DNA of 64,000 bases from the NCBI GenBank assembly GCA_920105625.2, contig OV050030.1:114248814-114312813 (forward strand), in the 5' to 3' direction. Position numbers and translations under genes: made by a program. Below are positions 43,171 through 55,540 of the stretch, piece after piece; within the stretch, counting starts at the first letter, position 1, and each line of letters starts with the position of its first letter. This DNA is from Clusia tigrina. Its lineage: Eukaryota; Arthropoda; Insecta; Diptera; Clusiidae. The notes beneath the pieces were generated by a model. That model saw nothing but the letters and a program-made list of their open reading frames with translations, was not told the origin of the DNA and made no database searches.

Positions 43171-44070
43171 GGTGTGTGTCAAGTTTTGCCATGTATAAGC
43201 AGGGTCATGCTCGGATCAGTGGTCTAATGCAATCCCTGACCGTCTCTCCAGCGGCGCCTTCCGAGGAATCTGCTGAGCTGTCTTCTCAATCACATAGTAT
43301 CCCGGTGCCTCCCTGTGATATTGAGATTTTCGGGGGGGGAGTACTCCAAGTGGATCACCTTCCGTGATATGTTCACGGCGAGATTCCTTCGGAACGCTCG
43401 TCTATATAACATCGAGCAGCTGTACCACCTAAGGGCAAAGACTAGAAGGGAGGCGCGAGAAATCGTGGACCAATGCCAATTGACCAATAGCGGCTTTGAT
43501 CTGATACTGCACGGTACGAAAATCGGAGCAAGCTCATTAATTGTCAGCTGAAGTCCTTATTTACGATGCGTACCATAGGTAAAGAAAGTGGGTTGGAGCT
43601 AAAAAGGCTGCAGCGGGAAGTTATCAACTGCATTATGGCGCTGCAGAAGCTGCCGGTGGATGTAGGCAGTTGGGATCCAATTTTTATATACTGGAGTTCC
43701 ATTCAATTGCCGGAGAGGAACCTTTCTCTTTGGGAGCAGTCCCTTGCAGATCATGCGGATATACCGACTTGGGTGCCGATGGAGGAATTCCTCTCGAAAC
43801 GGTTCCAAACTTTGGAGGCGGTCTCTGATGTCTGCCAAGCGGATCATGCGCGTGATCCTGCGGGGAACCGCTCGTCACCACTCCGCAATAGGTATGTACA
43901 GGCCCATCAAGCAAGGGTCAGCCCGGAAGGATGTAAAATCTGTACACTACCAGGCCTTCGTGTCCCCCACTGCTCTACGTTCATCAACGCTGATGTGTTA
44001 GAGCGATGGGGATGGGTGAACCGATACCACCTGTGCCTGAACTGTTTCAAGGGGGATCATCGTGTGACAA
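43171..44070 (+). pseudogene. Gag module 2 of BEL/Pao element 2, copy 2
   Basis: Begins in mid-module with SSFAMYKQGHARISGLMQSL. It continues through EYSKWITFRDMFTARFLRNA, WDPIFIYWSSIQLPERNLSL and FLSKRFQTLEAVSDVCQADH and the first knuckle GCKICTLPGLRVPHC, and stops short in NCFKGDHRVTNF. It corresponds to module A' of copy 1. Frames change near 43320 and 43550; the stretch 43566-44276 is open for 236 codons. A leader-like spacer follows. Confidence 0.8.
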
Positions 44071-44371
44071 ATTTCACGTTTTGTGTATTTTATATTGGCC
44101 ATTTCTTCCAAATATTGGTGTCTGATTATTCAGCTCCGTTGTTGCTGCCTTGGCTTCGCGTAATCCATTCCTACTGGGGACTTTCTTTTCTGTTGTGTGG
44201 ACTTTTCAGTGATAATATGGCGGGTGTTACATCAGTCACGTCAGCGGGACAGTTCTGTACGCAAATAGCTGGGTAACTGGGTGTATCGAAGTGAACTTAT
44301 AGTGTTTTCTCGTGCTCTGCTCGCTGTTTGCCATCATTGAGCTGCGTTCTCAGGTGAAACGATCTGCGACT

Positions 44372-45480
44372 ATGCTTACTTCGCTGATAGACGCGGCAGA
44401 TAGCCTGACCGCATTTATCACTGAGTTCGATCGAAACTCGTCCGTCTTGAGTATCTTCGCCTTGATCTGACTGAATTGGCAGACCTATGGAAGGCGTTGA
44501 AAGAAGCAAAGACTACAGCGGTCATTGATGCGAACTTAGAGGAGAAACGCACAGCCATTAAAGAGTCTATACGGCAACGATTTGCAGCAAGTTTTGCCAT
44601 TTATAAACAGGGTCATGCTCGAATCAGTGGGCTGATGCAATCCCTGACCGTCTCTCCAGCGGTGCCTCACGAGTTGTCTGCTTCGCTGTCTTCTCAGTCA
44701 CATAGTATCCCGGTGCCCCCCTGTGATATTGAGATTTTCGTGGTGGAGTACCCCAATTGAATCACCATCCGGGAAATGTTCACGGCGCTCTTCCTTCGTC
44801 TATCTAACATCGAACGACTGTACCTAAGGGCGAGAATTCGTGGACCAATGTCAATTGACCAATAGCGGTTTTGACCAGGCGTGGGCGAGGCTAACTGCCC
44901 GGTACGAAAATCGGCGCAAGCTCATTAATTGTCAGCTTAACTCCCTGTTCACTATGAGTAGCATCGGTATAGAAAGTGGGTTCAAGCGGCTGCAGCGGGA
45001 GGTTAGCAACTGCATTACGGTGCTGCAGGAGTTGTCGGTCGATGTGAATAGCTGGAATCCCATCTTCATATACTGGAGTTCCATTCGGCTACCGGAGAAG
45101 ACATTCTCTCTTTGGGAGCAGACCCTCGACGATCATGCTGATATGCCAACCTGGGTAGCAATGGAGGAGTTCCTCTCCAAACGGTTCCAAACGTTGGAAG
45201 CCGTCTCCTGTGTCTGTCAGGCGGGTCAGGCACGAGATTTTATGGGGAACCGCTCGGCACCGCTGCGCAATGGCCACGTGCAGGCCCATCAAGTACGTGT
45301 CAACCCGGACGGATGTAAGATCTGTACACTACCAGGCCATCGTGTCTCCCACTGCTCTACGTTCATTAACGCTGATGTGTCAGAGCGACGGGGATGGGTG
45401 AACCGCTCCCACCTGTGCGTGAATTGTTTAAAAGGGGATCATCGTGTGACGAACTGCACGAGTAAATATCAGTGATTTGC
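44372..45480 (+). pseudogene. Gag module 3 of BEL/Pao element 2, copy 2
   Basis: Nearly identical to module B of copy 1: MLTSLIDAADSLTAF start, SFAIYKQGHARISGLMQSL, EKTFSLWEQTLDDHADMPTW, CKICTLPGHRVSHC and CVNCLKGDHRVTNC. It ends at a TGA (45473-45475) where copy 1 reads Cys of CFAC, so the third knuckle is cut off by a point change. Confidence 0.8.
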
Positions 45481-45639
45481 ATGCCAAGAGAGGCACCACA
45501 CTCTGCTGCGTCGTGAGTCGCCCCCGAACAGGAGCATAAGAGCCCACCACGCACGAAGCCGTCTCGAGGCAGACGACCATCTAACGGACGTAACACGACC
45601 ACCACGTCTGCTCAACCTGCTACACCGTCTTTCGCTCAC

Positions 45640-46284
45640 GCTGCACAAGTGGTACCCGCTACAGTCCAGGGACGATCCGGTCCATATAGAGCTCGGCTAC
45701 CCAAATGCGTGTTGCTAGGTACTGCCATCGTTCACATCCGGTACCAGGGAGTCAATTACCCGTGCCTTGATCGGCCCTGGGTCGGAAGGGTCCTTTATCT
45801 CGGACCAGCTTCAACGACGCCTGCCGGGGTAAGCAATGTGGTGGCCGCTAACGTGACGAAAGCATGAGTCCTAATTGTAGGGTCACCCCTCGACAGCACT
45901 GTACGGCTCCCGGTGTCAGCCTTAGTCTTGACGATATTGACCAGTGAACTACACCGACTAAGGGTACCCACTCAGCAATGTCACCAATTGGCCGGATTAC
46001 AATTGGCTGATCCTAGTCTTTCAGATTCTTCATACGTGGACATTTTAAAAGGGGGTGACTTATATCCAATGGTGTTACTTGATGGGCTGAGACGTGACAT
46101 TGTTGGGTCGCTAATTGCGCAGAAAACTATCTTCAGGTGGATTCTCACGGGACCGTTGCCTGAGAGTGCGACACAGACCTTTTGTGCGAGCGTAAAAATT
46201 GGGCCCGGTCACGCGGTCGAGGAGCTCCTGCAAAAATGCTGGGAGGTGGAGGAGCAACCGAGAGAGAGACGGTTATCACCCGGT
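45640..46284 (+). pseudogene. Protease and linker of BEL/Pao element 2, copy 2
   Basis: Matches 35900-36545 of copy 1 (CVLLGTAIVHIRYQGVNY; then frame-shifted by a 6-bp loss and a substitution where the active site should be; then VDILKGGDLYPMVLLDGL). It ends at the junction at 46284 before RT. The three bases 'ctggaggtgg agg' show one difference that removes the stop seen in copy 1 at 36516. Confidence 0.75.
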
Positions 46285-46460
46285 GACAAGACAAGTTACA
46301 CCAGTAGTTGCAATTGCGTATGTGGTTCGTTACAAAAATAATCTTCATATACACAGAATTGACAACTATCGACTTATTCACATTTACAGAATGAATACGG
46401 TATTATTACGGTGGCATAACCACATACGCAATTGCAACTACTGTTGTAACTTGTCTTGTC
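46285..46460. repeat. Foldback unit with 43-bp inverted ends
   Basis: The left end 46285-46327 (GACAAGACAAGTTACA...) and the right end 46418-46460 (...TGTAACTTGTCTTGTC) are inverted copies with one mismatch, around a 90-bp centre. The 23 bp that start the centre (ttcgttacaaaaataatctt.. at 46326) reappear as a direct repeat at 46467, just outside the right end. Only the centre and right end are present at 23751-23880. Confidence 0.85.
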
Positions 46461-46579
46461 AATAAATTCGTTACAAAAATAATCTTCATTTATTTATTAA
46501 TTTAAAAAAAAGGCTTAACTACTTGTAACAATTATTTTTACTAAACTTAAATACGGACACAGTTGAACTCTATGTCCCC

Positions 46580-46915
46580 CTAGCTTCTGTAGCGTTTGTC
46601 AGTGTGGGTTTCTGGCAGGGAATCGATTATAAACCATAATCTCCTCTAGATTCCCCTAGCTTCTGCGGCGTTTGTCAGTGTGGGTTTCTAGCAGAGATTC
46701 GATTATAAACCGTAATCTCCTCTGGATTCCCCTAGCTTCTGCTGCGTTTGTCAGTGTGGGTTTCTAGCAGAGAATCGATTATAAACGATAATCTCCTCTA
46801 GATTCCCTTAGCTTCTGCGGCGTTTGTCAGTGTGGGTTACTAGCAGTGAATCGATTATAAACCATAATCTTCTCTAGATTCCCCTAGCTTCTGTTGCGTT
46901 TGTCAGTTTGGGTTT
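46580..46915 (+). repeat. 76-bp minisatellite, about five units
   Basis: Units start at about 46580, 46656, 46732, 46808 and 46884, with the same sequence as 24005-24484. Confidence 0.9.
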
Positions 46916-48859
46916 AACTCTGTTTAGTACGATGCGTCTGGTCTGCCTGATGTCTAAAGAAAGAAATGTCTTGTCTGCCTGATGCCGAAAGAAAGAAAGA
47001 GCGTATTGTCTGCCTGATGCCGAATGAAAGAAAGAGCATCTTGTCTGCCTGATGCCGAATGAAAGAAAGAGGCTGGGTTGCCAGTTGCTCCTGCTTTTTT
47101 GCTCCAGGTTTAGTGTAGATCTTCCAATAGTTGTTGTTGTGCGGGAACTTTAGTTTGTTGTGGAATGTTTCTACGGTTTCCCGCATTATTCTTCTTGCTT
47201 GAATTTGACCTTGAGCCACCTTCAGCACATTGTTGTTGCTTTCTCGCTGTTGTTCTTGTAAGTTTTTGCCCTTGGGCCACCTTCAATATTGTGTTGTTGT
47301 TGTGATGATTTACCTTGTTGTTGTTCCTTGTGTTGTTTATTGTTGTTGCTATTTGTCCTTCGGCCACCTTCAGCACTTTGTTGATATTTTCTATCGATGG
47401 CATAAAATATTTAAAATTATTAAATATTGGATATATAATTCTGCTTCTCCTCTTTATACTTTGTCCGGCCTGTTGGTGTGCTTAGCGATCGGTCTGTCGT
47501 GTTCCACTTTGTGCTTGGCCTTCGTTTTTGGGTGTTGTTAGTGGATTATTTTCCGAACTAATGCAGTCGGCAACTTCTGTCGCGATCTCTTGTAAATTTC
47601 TAACATTGCGTTAGGCACTGTTGTTGTAAATTCATATCAGTGCACTGGGCACTGTTGTTGTAAATTCATATCAGTGCGTTGGGCACTATGGTTGTACATT
47701 CGTATTATTTTAACTGTGGTCAGCCGGTTGCACAATTGTTTGTGTGATATTCTCCTGTGTTATCTTGCGTTGTTGACTTCGTGGTATATTTTTCGTCGCT
47801 TATCACAGGGTTCCACTATCTGACTTAATTGTGGCTGAGTCTTCTGTCCTCCCAACGCAGACCAACTTGTTGTTGGTAGCATTACTATGGTGGGAGGTGT
47901 CTTAAACTCACTTGTATGATGGCTGCTGCACTAAATATGATGGCGGTTGTGTATGTGCTTTTTAGCAATGCAGGTGGGAGGTGCCAAAGTCTTAGGACTA
48001 TTTACGTGTATATTTTAGGGTTGGTTGTTTAAGCACTTGGCCCCTATATTAAATATGGGGCGTTATGGCAAAACTAAATATGTAGGGGCAAATTTACGCC
48101 GAAAATTGAACTTGTGTTCTGCTCATAGTAGACTCGCCAAAGGCCACAGTCAACATTTCAAATGTCCTTGCGCATTTAATTTCATTTTTTACACACAACT
48201 GAATACAAGTTCTTTGATCCATTTTTTCGAATAGTACAAAATCGAAGAGCACACCAAAACACGACTAACCTTTTTATCTGTCAAAAACAAACTGACAATC
48301 CAAAATGGTTGGTATTGCCAACATATATAACATACATGTGTACCAACATAACAGAAAAAAATATATATATATATATTGTGACGAGCAAAATTATTCATTA
48401 ATTTTGCTCACACAATAAAATTCCCCAAAGCAATAGTCACCTTGATAATGGGCCGTCAGAATCACTGGCGAACAAAGAATTTAAATTGCATGTGGATTAC
48501 ACCAACAAGTATGCACCGACAGAACCCAAGCCAGCCGTTTGCATTGACCAATAACAACAACAACACTACTTGCAGACTAAGACTAAGCGTGCGCTTATTA
48601 CAACAATAACTTTTCTAAAGCCGAGGCAGAGAACAACAACAACAAGACTCGGCAGAATTTACAGAGTGCGTTAGCTCGGTAAGCACTACAACAACAAGAC
48701 GAGGACAGGAATCCAAGAGCAAGAGAGACGACTACATAACTGTCATTGTGCAAACAAGTGGCACGGATGTAACACAAAGGAGAAGCACGAAAATAATGTT
48801 CAAACGCAGGTCGGAGATTTAAATATTTTTAACCGCCAACGGAAAGGAATCATGGTTGC

Positions 48860-48862
<3 letters not shown>
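46916..48862. other. Noncoding TTG-rich region, counterpart of 24485-26216
   Basis: Includes the block of about 130 bp absent from copy 1 (about 47050-47205), four rather than two 'ctgcctgatgccgaa'-type repeats, three 34-bp units at 47608-47709 and the hairpin at 48383-48409. No gene is supported. Confidence 0.55.
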
Positions 48863-48918
<56 letters not shown>

Positions 48919-48944
48919 GAGTATATATATATATATATATACGA

Positions 48945-48980
<36 letters not shown>
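48863..48980. repeat. (AT)n microsatellite with two TACGAGTA interruptions
   Basis: Counterpart of 26217-26339 with different repeat numbers. Confidence 0.95.
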
Positions 48981-49087
48981 ATGTATCTCCTCATTCAACC
49001 AGTAAACTGACTTCCTGGATGGCACGCTCGTCCTTCTCCTCTGACACTGACGGGGTTCAGACTTTAAATATTTTTCTCCTCGTTAAA

Positions 49088-49847
<760 letters not shown>

Positions 49848-49946
49848 ATCGACTTTTACTTAGTGGTAAATTTTTCATTACATTATACGTACGCCTTATG
49901 GCTTTTTTTATTAATAATAAAATTTAATAGCTACTAGGTTTTTAGC

Positions 49947-50026
<80 letters not shown>

Positions 50027-50028
50027 GA

Positions 50029-50082
<54 letters not shown>

Positions 50083-50184
50083 GCTAAAAACCTAGTAGCT
50101 ATTAAATTTTATTATTAATAAAAAAAAAAACCATAAGGCGTACGTATAATGTAATGAAAATGTTACCACTAAGTAAAAGTCGAT
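49848..50184. repeat. Inverted repeat with (AT)n loop (second copy)
   Basis: Arms at 49848-49950 and 50080-50184 are as in 27079-27354. The loop is about 130 bp and contains one TACGAGTA. Confidence 0.9.
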
Positions 50185-50540
50185 TGTTTGCTTTACGATG
50201 CGTGCATTTGACAATTGAACTCCCATGAACTTTCAAAACTGACTGCACTTTCCCAAAAGTGTGCCTCTCGATGATTGCATTGGCAACCAATTGCAGAATG
50301 TGGAAACCAAAGAGAATGGCAATTACAAATAATAAAGTAGAACATTAAGAAATAATAATGAATGTAAATAGTATATAAGCAGGTGTCTTACCAATAAAGG
50401 GAGCTTTGTAACAAATAAACTTGAGCGCGTTTTAACTCGTCCGTTTAAAACCAAACTGGTCGCGGTCTGCTAACAAGCGACCAGCAAATGTCCCTCAGTG
50501 TGTAAAAGCTAGGCGGGCAGAGATACATACCGCCCCAACA
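50185..50540 (+). repeat. Gypsy-like LTR (second copy) with PBS
   Basis: Same as 27355-27711, ending CGCCCCAACA, with one PBS (50544-50557) and no 49-bp duplication. Confidence 0.6.
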
Positions 50541-50693
50541 TAATTGGCACAGCCGGTATAAGGACCTACCGTCCCAGGAACATATCGGAATCATCTAGGA
50601 GGAAACCCAGAATTAGTAGAAAACACATTCCGAAGGAGGAAAAATTAACCTGCAACGAAAGCACCAAAGGAAAAAATGAAAGTATTTATTTAT

Positions 50694-50999
50694 GTGTTTG
50701 GATTACGTAGGTTTGACCATATTACTTCCTGGAAGACAAGTGTTCTTGGATGCAGTATTGAGAACTACTTGCGGATCAGAAATTGTATTTTTCTTCACAA
50801 GCTGATTATCACGAGAACTCCTAATTCTCTCTTTGAGAAACTTCAGCAGAGCCAATCAAAAAGAAGTCGGTGCATGATAATACCTAAGTTTGCCTATTCT
50901 AATTCCACTCGATACTTTTTCATTAATGCCATCAGGATCTGGAATTCGCTGCCTCCAGCTGTGAGAGGCGTGGCAGGGATTAGTGAGTTTAAGCATTGA
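50694..50999 (+). pseudogene. LINE ORF2 C-terminus (Jockey/CR1-like)
   Basis: A frame of about 100 codons: GLRRFDHITSW, RNCIFLHKLIITRTPNSLFE and YFFINAIRIWNSLPPAVRG, ending at ISEFKH. The FF...IR.WNSLP block marks the extreme C-terminus of RT-encoding ORF2 in CR1/Jockey-type LINEs. The upstream part is absent because the segmental duplication ends at 50693; the frame's apparent first residues (MKVFIYV) come from the duplicated leader. It may be the missing 3' end of the family seen at 5091-6660. Confidence 0.75.
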
Positions 51000-51232
51000 G
51001 TGTTCCAGTACTTTTGTCGAGAGCTACCATAGAGCTCTCTAAATTTTTACCCTTGAAAATCCAACCAAATATCTCTTTTATTATTCTTTTCTGTCTGTAT
51101 TCTTTTATTTATTATTGTATTAATTTATTTATTTATTTATTTATTATTTATTATTTATTATTTATTTATTACTTATTTACTTATTCATTTTTTTATTTTT
51201 TTATTTATCTATTTAATTAGTTGCTAATTTAA

Positions 51233-51303
<71 letters not shown>

Positions 51304-51316
51304 TATATATATATAT
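51000..51316. repeat. LINE 3' tail: TTTA repeats then (AT)n
   Basis: 51105-51220 is ATTT/TTTA-rich and 51238-51316 is (AT)n. This is consistent with the untranslated end of the preceding LINE. Confidence 0.7.
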
Positions 51317-51951
51317 TAATAACTGATATATAGTTATATATTAAAAAACTTTGTCTTATGTTATAACTTTAAACAATAAATTGAAATAGAAATAGAAAAA
51401 TTTAATTGAAAAGTGTAATACTTGTTAATACAGAAATGTGCTAGTATGAACAATTCAAAAATTTTCAAATTTATGTAAAAGTAAAATTAAAACCAATGTT
51501 TATAATCTAAATGTTTAAGTTTTAAGGCGTTATGGGCAGATAAGTATATCTTGGTGGATCATCTTATGCTATATGGACTCAAAAGCAGCATACTGCAATA
51601 TCGAAGACAGAGCATGAGGAATAAACCATCTGTAAAACAATCTGCGGCAAGAGGTACGCAGTGGTTGGCGAACTATTGTATGGGAAGTTGCATCAATTGT
51701 TTCTAACAAGTTACCCGAGACAGCGCCAGCAATGAGCGGCATTTCTTGGTGCAATAAGGCTCCGGAGCGGGTCTACGAACTAGCCGAAGTGCGAACCAAC
51801 TAGAGAAAAAGGTATAACAGTAGTTATCAGAGTTCCACTGCTACTACTGAAATTATTGGCGATGCACAAAGTGTACGATATCCCAAACCGATTGAACGCA
51901 TATTGGAGTTTATCACCAACGACCAGGCATGACTATATAGCCGAAAGCCAA

Positions 51952-51955
<4 letters not shown>
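51317..51955. other. Unassigned AT-rich DNA
   Basis: No gene recognised. A short minus frame (51569-51754) and a short plus stretch (51853-51950) show no known motif. Confidence 0.4.
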
Positions 51956-52050
<95 letters not shown>

Positions 52051-52060
52051 CGAGTATATA
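51956..52060. repeat. (CA)n then (TA)n microsatellite
   Basis: CA repeats at 51956-51988, then TA repeats to about 52043, then 'gtatatacgagtatata' up to the copia LTR. Confidence 0.95.
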
Positions 52061-52235
52061 TGTTAAAATTATGCAAAGCGCATGTAAATAAAACACGTCT
52101 TATTACAACGGAAGTATTAGAAGATGAGAGAACAGGATGTATTTATTTTTTGACATTTAAAGTTGAGGTTTTTTTTATACAGTTGACATACTGCTATAAT
52201 CAGTGTTGTATCCTAACATTTGTTCCTTTTTAACA
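52061..52235 (-). repeat. Copia-type LTR (left, minus strand)
   Basis: 175 bp. On the minus strand it starts TGTTAAAAAG and ends AATTTTAACA (TGTTAAAA/TTTTAACA inverted termini), preceded by the purine run CAGGGAAGG (52244-52236). It matches 56306-56481 inverted. Confidence 0.85.
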
Positions 52236-52478
52236 CCTTCCCTGAACAATTATTAAGGAATATAATTCAAGCATGTCCACATGTACAAGCATTAAATTAT
52301 TAATATATAACTTATACAATATTTTACATTTCATTTTATATTCAATTTAGAAATCCAAAATCAACAGCTTAATTTTAATTAATTACAAAACTAAAATGAA
52401 TAGCCTTTGTAAAATGTCATATTTTCCATACCAATAAATATAATATACAAAATCTAGAAATCAAATATTGATATGAAT

Positions 52479-53861
52479 TTAGGACAAACCAAATTGTTTA
52501 ACAAAATATATTTGCCTTTCGGTTGAAACAGGCTTTGTTAGAATATAAGCTAACATTCTTTTGGTATCTAAATACAAAAATTTGATTTTGGAGCAGCTTA
52601 AAGATTCATTAATAAATTTTGACTTTATATCTACGAGTATATGTTTCGTCCTGGGTGAATATGAGTTATTAGTGACAGCATGTATTGCGCTTTTGTTATC
52701 GTAATGTATAATCACACTGTCAGCAGCATTGACCATAAGTTCTTTCTCTAAGCGTTTCAACCACGTAGCTTTTTGTGTTACAGCTACAACTGACATCATT
52801 TCAGCCTCAGTTGAGGACAATGCGATGGTTTGTTGTCGCCGTAAAGCCCATGACACTGCAGCACCTTGAAACATAAACACGTCGCCTGTAGTCGACTGTC
52901 GGCAGTCCAGGTCACCAGCCCAATCAGCGTCACAGAACCCAGCGATTTCATCTACAATTGAACTGTAGACGAGACCTTTTTCAATCGTGCCCTTTAGGTA
53001 CCTTATGATCAGCTTAACGGCGGACCTGTGTGCTTTTTCCAGGATTTGATGCAAACCTGCTAAGATTATTGACAGCATAGCAAATGTCTGGCCTAGTGAT
53101 TTGTGCAGCAAACAAAAGGCACCCGATGGCCTGCATATATGGAATCTTCTTCATTTGCTGCCTTTCCTCTTCATTGGTAGGACAAATTGCAGAAATCAGT
53201 TTCTGATTCATGTCCATGGGCATTGCAATTGGATTGCAATCCTGCATACCGAACCGATTAATAACTTCCGATACGTAGTGTTGATCAATTTTTATTGTGC
53301 AGCTTCTGTGTCGCGCGTAATTTTTATACCCAAAATTGTGGAGGCTTCGCCCAAATCCTTCATATTGAACCTTTGAGAAAGCTTGGATTTTATATTATCT
53401 ATAAACTCAATTGGTTGGAGATGATGAGTAAGTCGTCTACATAAATTGCGATAAATAAAATTTGTCCTCCATCTCTAAAATGATAAATACATTGGTCAAC
53501 ATTACTACGTACAAGTCCGAAACGCAACAGTGTTTTATTTATTTCAGTATTCCATACCCTACTTGACTGATTTAAACCATAAAGAGATTTTTTGTCTACA
53601 TACCATATCAGAACCATCTTCAAAACCCTTTGGTTGAGTAACATAAATCTCTTCATCTAATATCGCGTTCAGAAACGTAGTCACTGCTTCAATTTGAGGG
53701 ATAAATAGGCCATACCTTACTGAAACCGCCAATAGAAAGTGAATTAAAGTACATCTGGCTACTGGAGCAATTGTTTCCTCGTAGTCAATTCCTTTTCTTT
53801 GAATCAACCCTTGAACAACCAGTCGTGCTTTTCTACGAATCGGTACCCCATAAACATTCAC
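52479..53861 (-). pseudogene. Copia RT and RNase H
   Basis: Minus strand, in order: RKARLVVQGLIQRKGIDYEE and IAPVARCTLIHFLLAVS (RT start), TFLNAILDEEIYVTQPKGFE, then in another frame KSLYGLNQSSRVWN and LFIAIYVDDLLIIS (the copia YVDD). After a degraded gap (53398-53250) come AIGCLLFAAQITRPDICYAV and, in another frame, LIIRYLKGTIEKGLVYSS, GFCDADWAGDLDCRQSTTGD and SWALRRQQTIALSSTEAEMM (RNase H). It ends FVKQFGLS at 52479. Several frameshifts break it. RNase H with DADWAG and STEAE is hallmark copia. Confidence 0.85.
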
Positions 53862-54061
53862 TTTCGTTTTGAAGACCCACTTGGTATTGATAGGTTATTT
53901 CCCAGAGGGCAACTGCGTCAATGTCCAAGTATTGTTTTCCAACAGCGATTTGTATTCATCTTGCATCGCATCCTTCCATGAATCTGCTAAGGGAGACGCC
54001 AAAGCTTCGTCAAGAGTTACAGGATCGCCTGATACAAAATCTATAGCGCAGAAATTGTAAT

Positions 54062-55540
54062 TCAATGGAGCCTATTGTTCAAACGATCCGACCGATGAAG
54101 GATATTGTTTTCAGTAACTGTTATGTCCCTATCAGGTATATATGTCACATCGTTGATGTCATTTGCTGTAATATTCGGCATTGAAGTTTCTGATTCAGCG
54201 TCAACGTCCACCTCCGCATGTACCATTGGCAATTCGGATGTTTCTTCCTTTCGTGATTTTACACATTCCTGGCTATCATTCGGTGTTGCAATATCGTCAT
54301 TTATGTCCATAATATTTTCAAGAGAATTTGACGGCAGGGGCGCCATCGATCCTGTATTTTCGAAAAATATATCATTTAGGCTTTTAATAATTTTCTTCGT
54401 CAATGGATTCAATAAGCGATACTCCTTTGTTTCAGTACAGTATCCTACGAATATGCATTCAATAGATTTAATATTCAATTTCAGCCGCTTCTCACCTGGA
54501 ACATGCACCAATGCTTTCGAACCAAACACACGCAAATGTATAAGATTTGGTTTTACACTGCTCTAGCGCTCTTCAGGACTCTGCGCACTATTCTTCGTTG
54601 CTATCCTGTTAATCAAGTAAGTGGCTGTCGCAGCGGCTTCTGCCTAGTACTGCTACTTCAGCCCGGAGTCAACTAACATGCAACGAACTCTTTTTCGTTT
54701 CGTGAATAGTCATCGACAAAAATGAATAAATACTTTGCAACTGAGATTGATTTCACGTGTAATGGATAACATCAGATTGAATAAGGTCCAGCACATTTTC
54801 AGCACGTGTTCCTCGCTCCTCAAACGCCGCTCTTGTATGCTAACCTTTGGCACTTTTTGATATTGACTACTTTAAAGGTCTTACCAAAACAAGCGTTTTT
54901 TGAAATATTTAAATGTTCTGTGCAAATGTGGTCTAATCTGCGGTGCCATAAATCAAAATTATCAGTTGCCAGCATTGCATGCTCTTGTTTTTGTTGGCTT
55001 CAATGGAATGTGAGTTTAATTTGTATAAGCCATTAGTCACATAAGCACATCTAATGAGGTTGTTTTCTCGATCTAATATTCTGCACTTCTCATTTTCAAA
55101 AAATTACTTTATTGCCGTCATTTGACGCACTGATAAGAGATTTACACACAAGTCCGGCACATATTCCACATTATTTATAACGGCATTGATAATTTTATTA
55201 CCGACCTCAATTGACAATCTGACGTCACCAACACATTTCACAAACATTTTTTTGTCATTTGCTACAACTACTTTTTGTTTAGTTGCTGGTTTCATATTAA
55301 ATAAAATAAGCTTGTCTTTGGTCATATGTGAAGATGCACCGGAGTATATGTACCAATCTAAAGCACTGTTATCGTTTACTAAGAGAGCTGTCAACAATGC
55401 GCTCTGATTTTTGTTCGATTCTCTTTCAATTGAGAGGTGTCCGAATTGATGACATGTAAAGCATTTAAAATTCTTCTTTTTCAGCTTTTTATGTAATTTA
55501 TGTTTTACAAGCAAAGCACTATCTTCAGCTTTGCTGATCA
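54062..55540 (-). pseudogene. Copia Gag end, protease and broken integrase
   Basis: 55540-55104: KCFTCHQFGHLSIERES (a CCHC knuckle that has lost its last Cys), then WYIYSGASSHMT, the protease active site with Tyr where Asp is normal, then YVPDLCVNLLSVRQM. 55103-54540 has only scraps of the pre-integrase domain (CRILDRENN) and lacks the integrase DDE core, so most of it is deleted. 54535-54062: MRVFGSKALVHVPGEKRLKL and ECIFVGYCTETKEYRLLNP, the segment between integrase and RT. The 5' LTR and most of gag are missing: at about 55540 the sequence turns into an inverted copy of the RNase H end. Confidence 0.8.

Larger units (their letters stand above)
41071..46284 (+). mobile_element. BEL/Pao element 2, copy 2 (truncated in the protease/RT linker)
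   Basis: PBS 41071-41088, leader to 42306, three gag modules to 45480, and protease and linker to 46284. It is nearly identical to copy 1 but ends abruptly at '..cccggt|gacaagacaag', where a foldback unit starts. In copy 1 the same place continues into RT. Confidence 0.9.

Noticed and set aside
51569..51754. 61-codon minus-strand frame near the copia element
   Set aside because: No motif, and outside the copia LTR. Too short to support.
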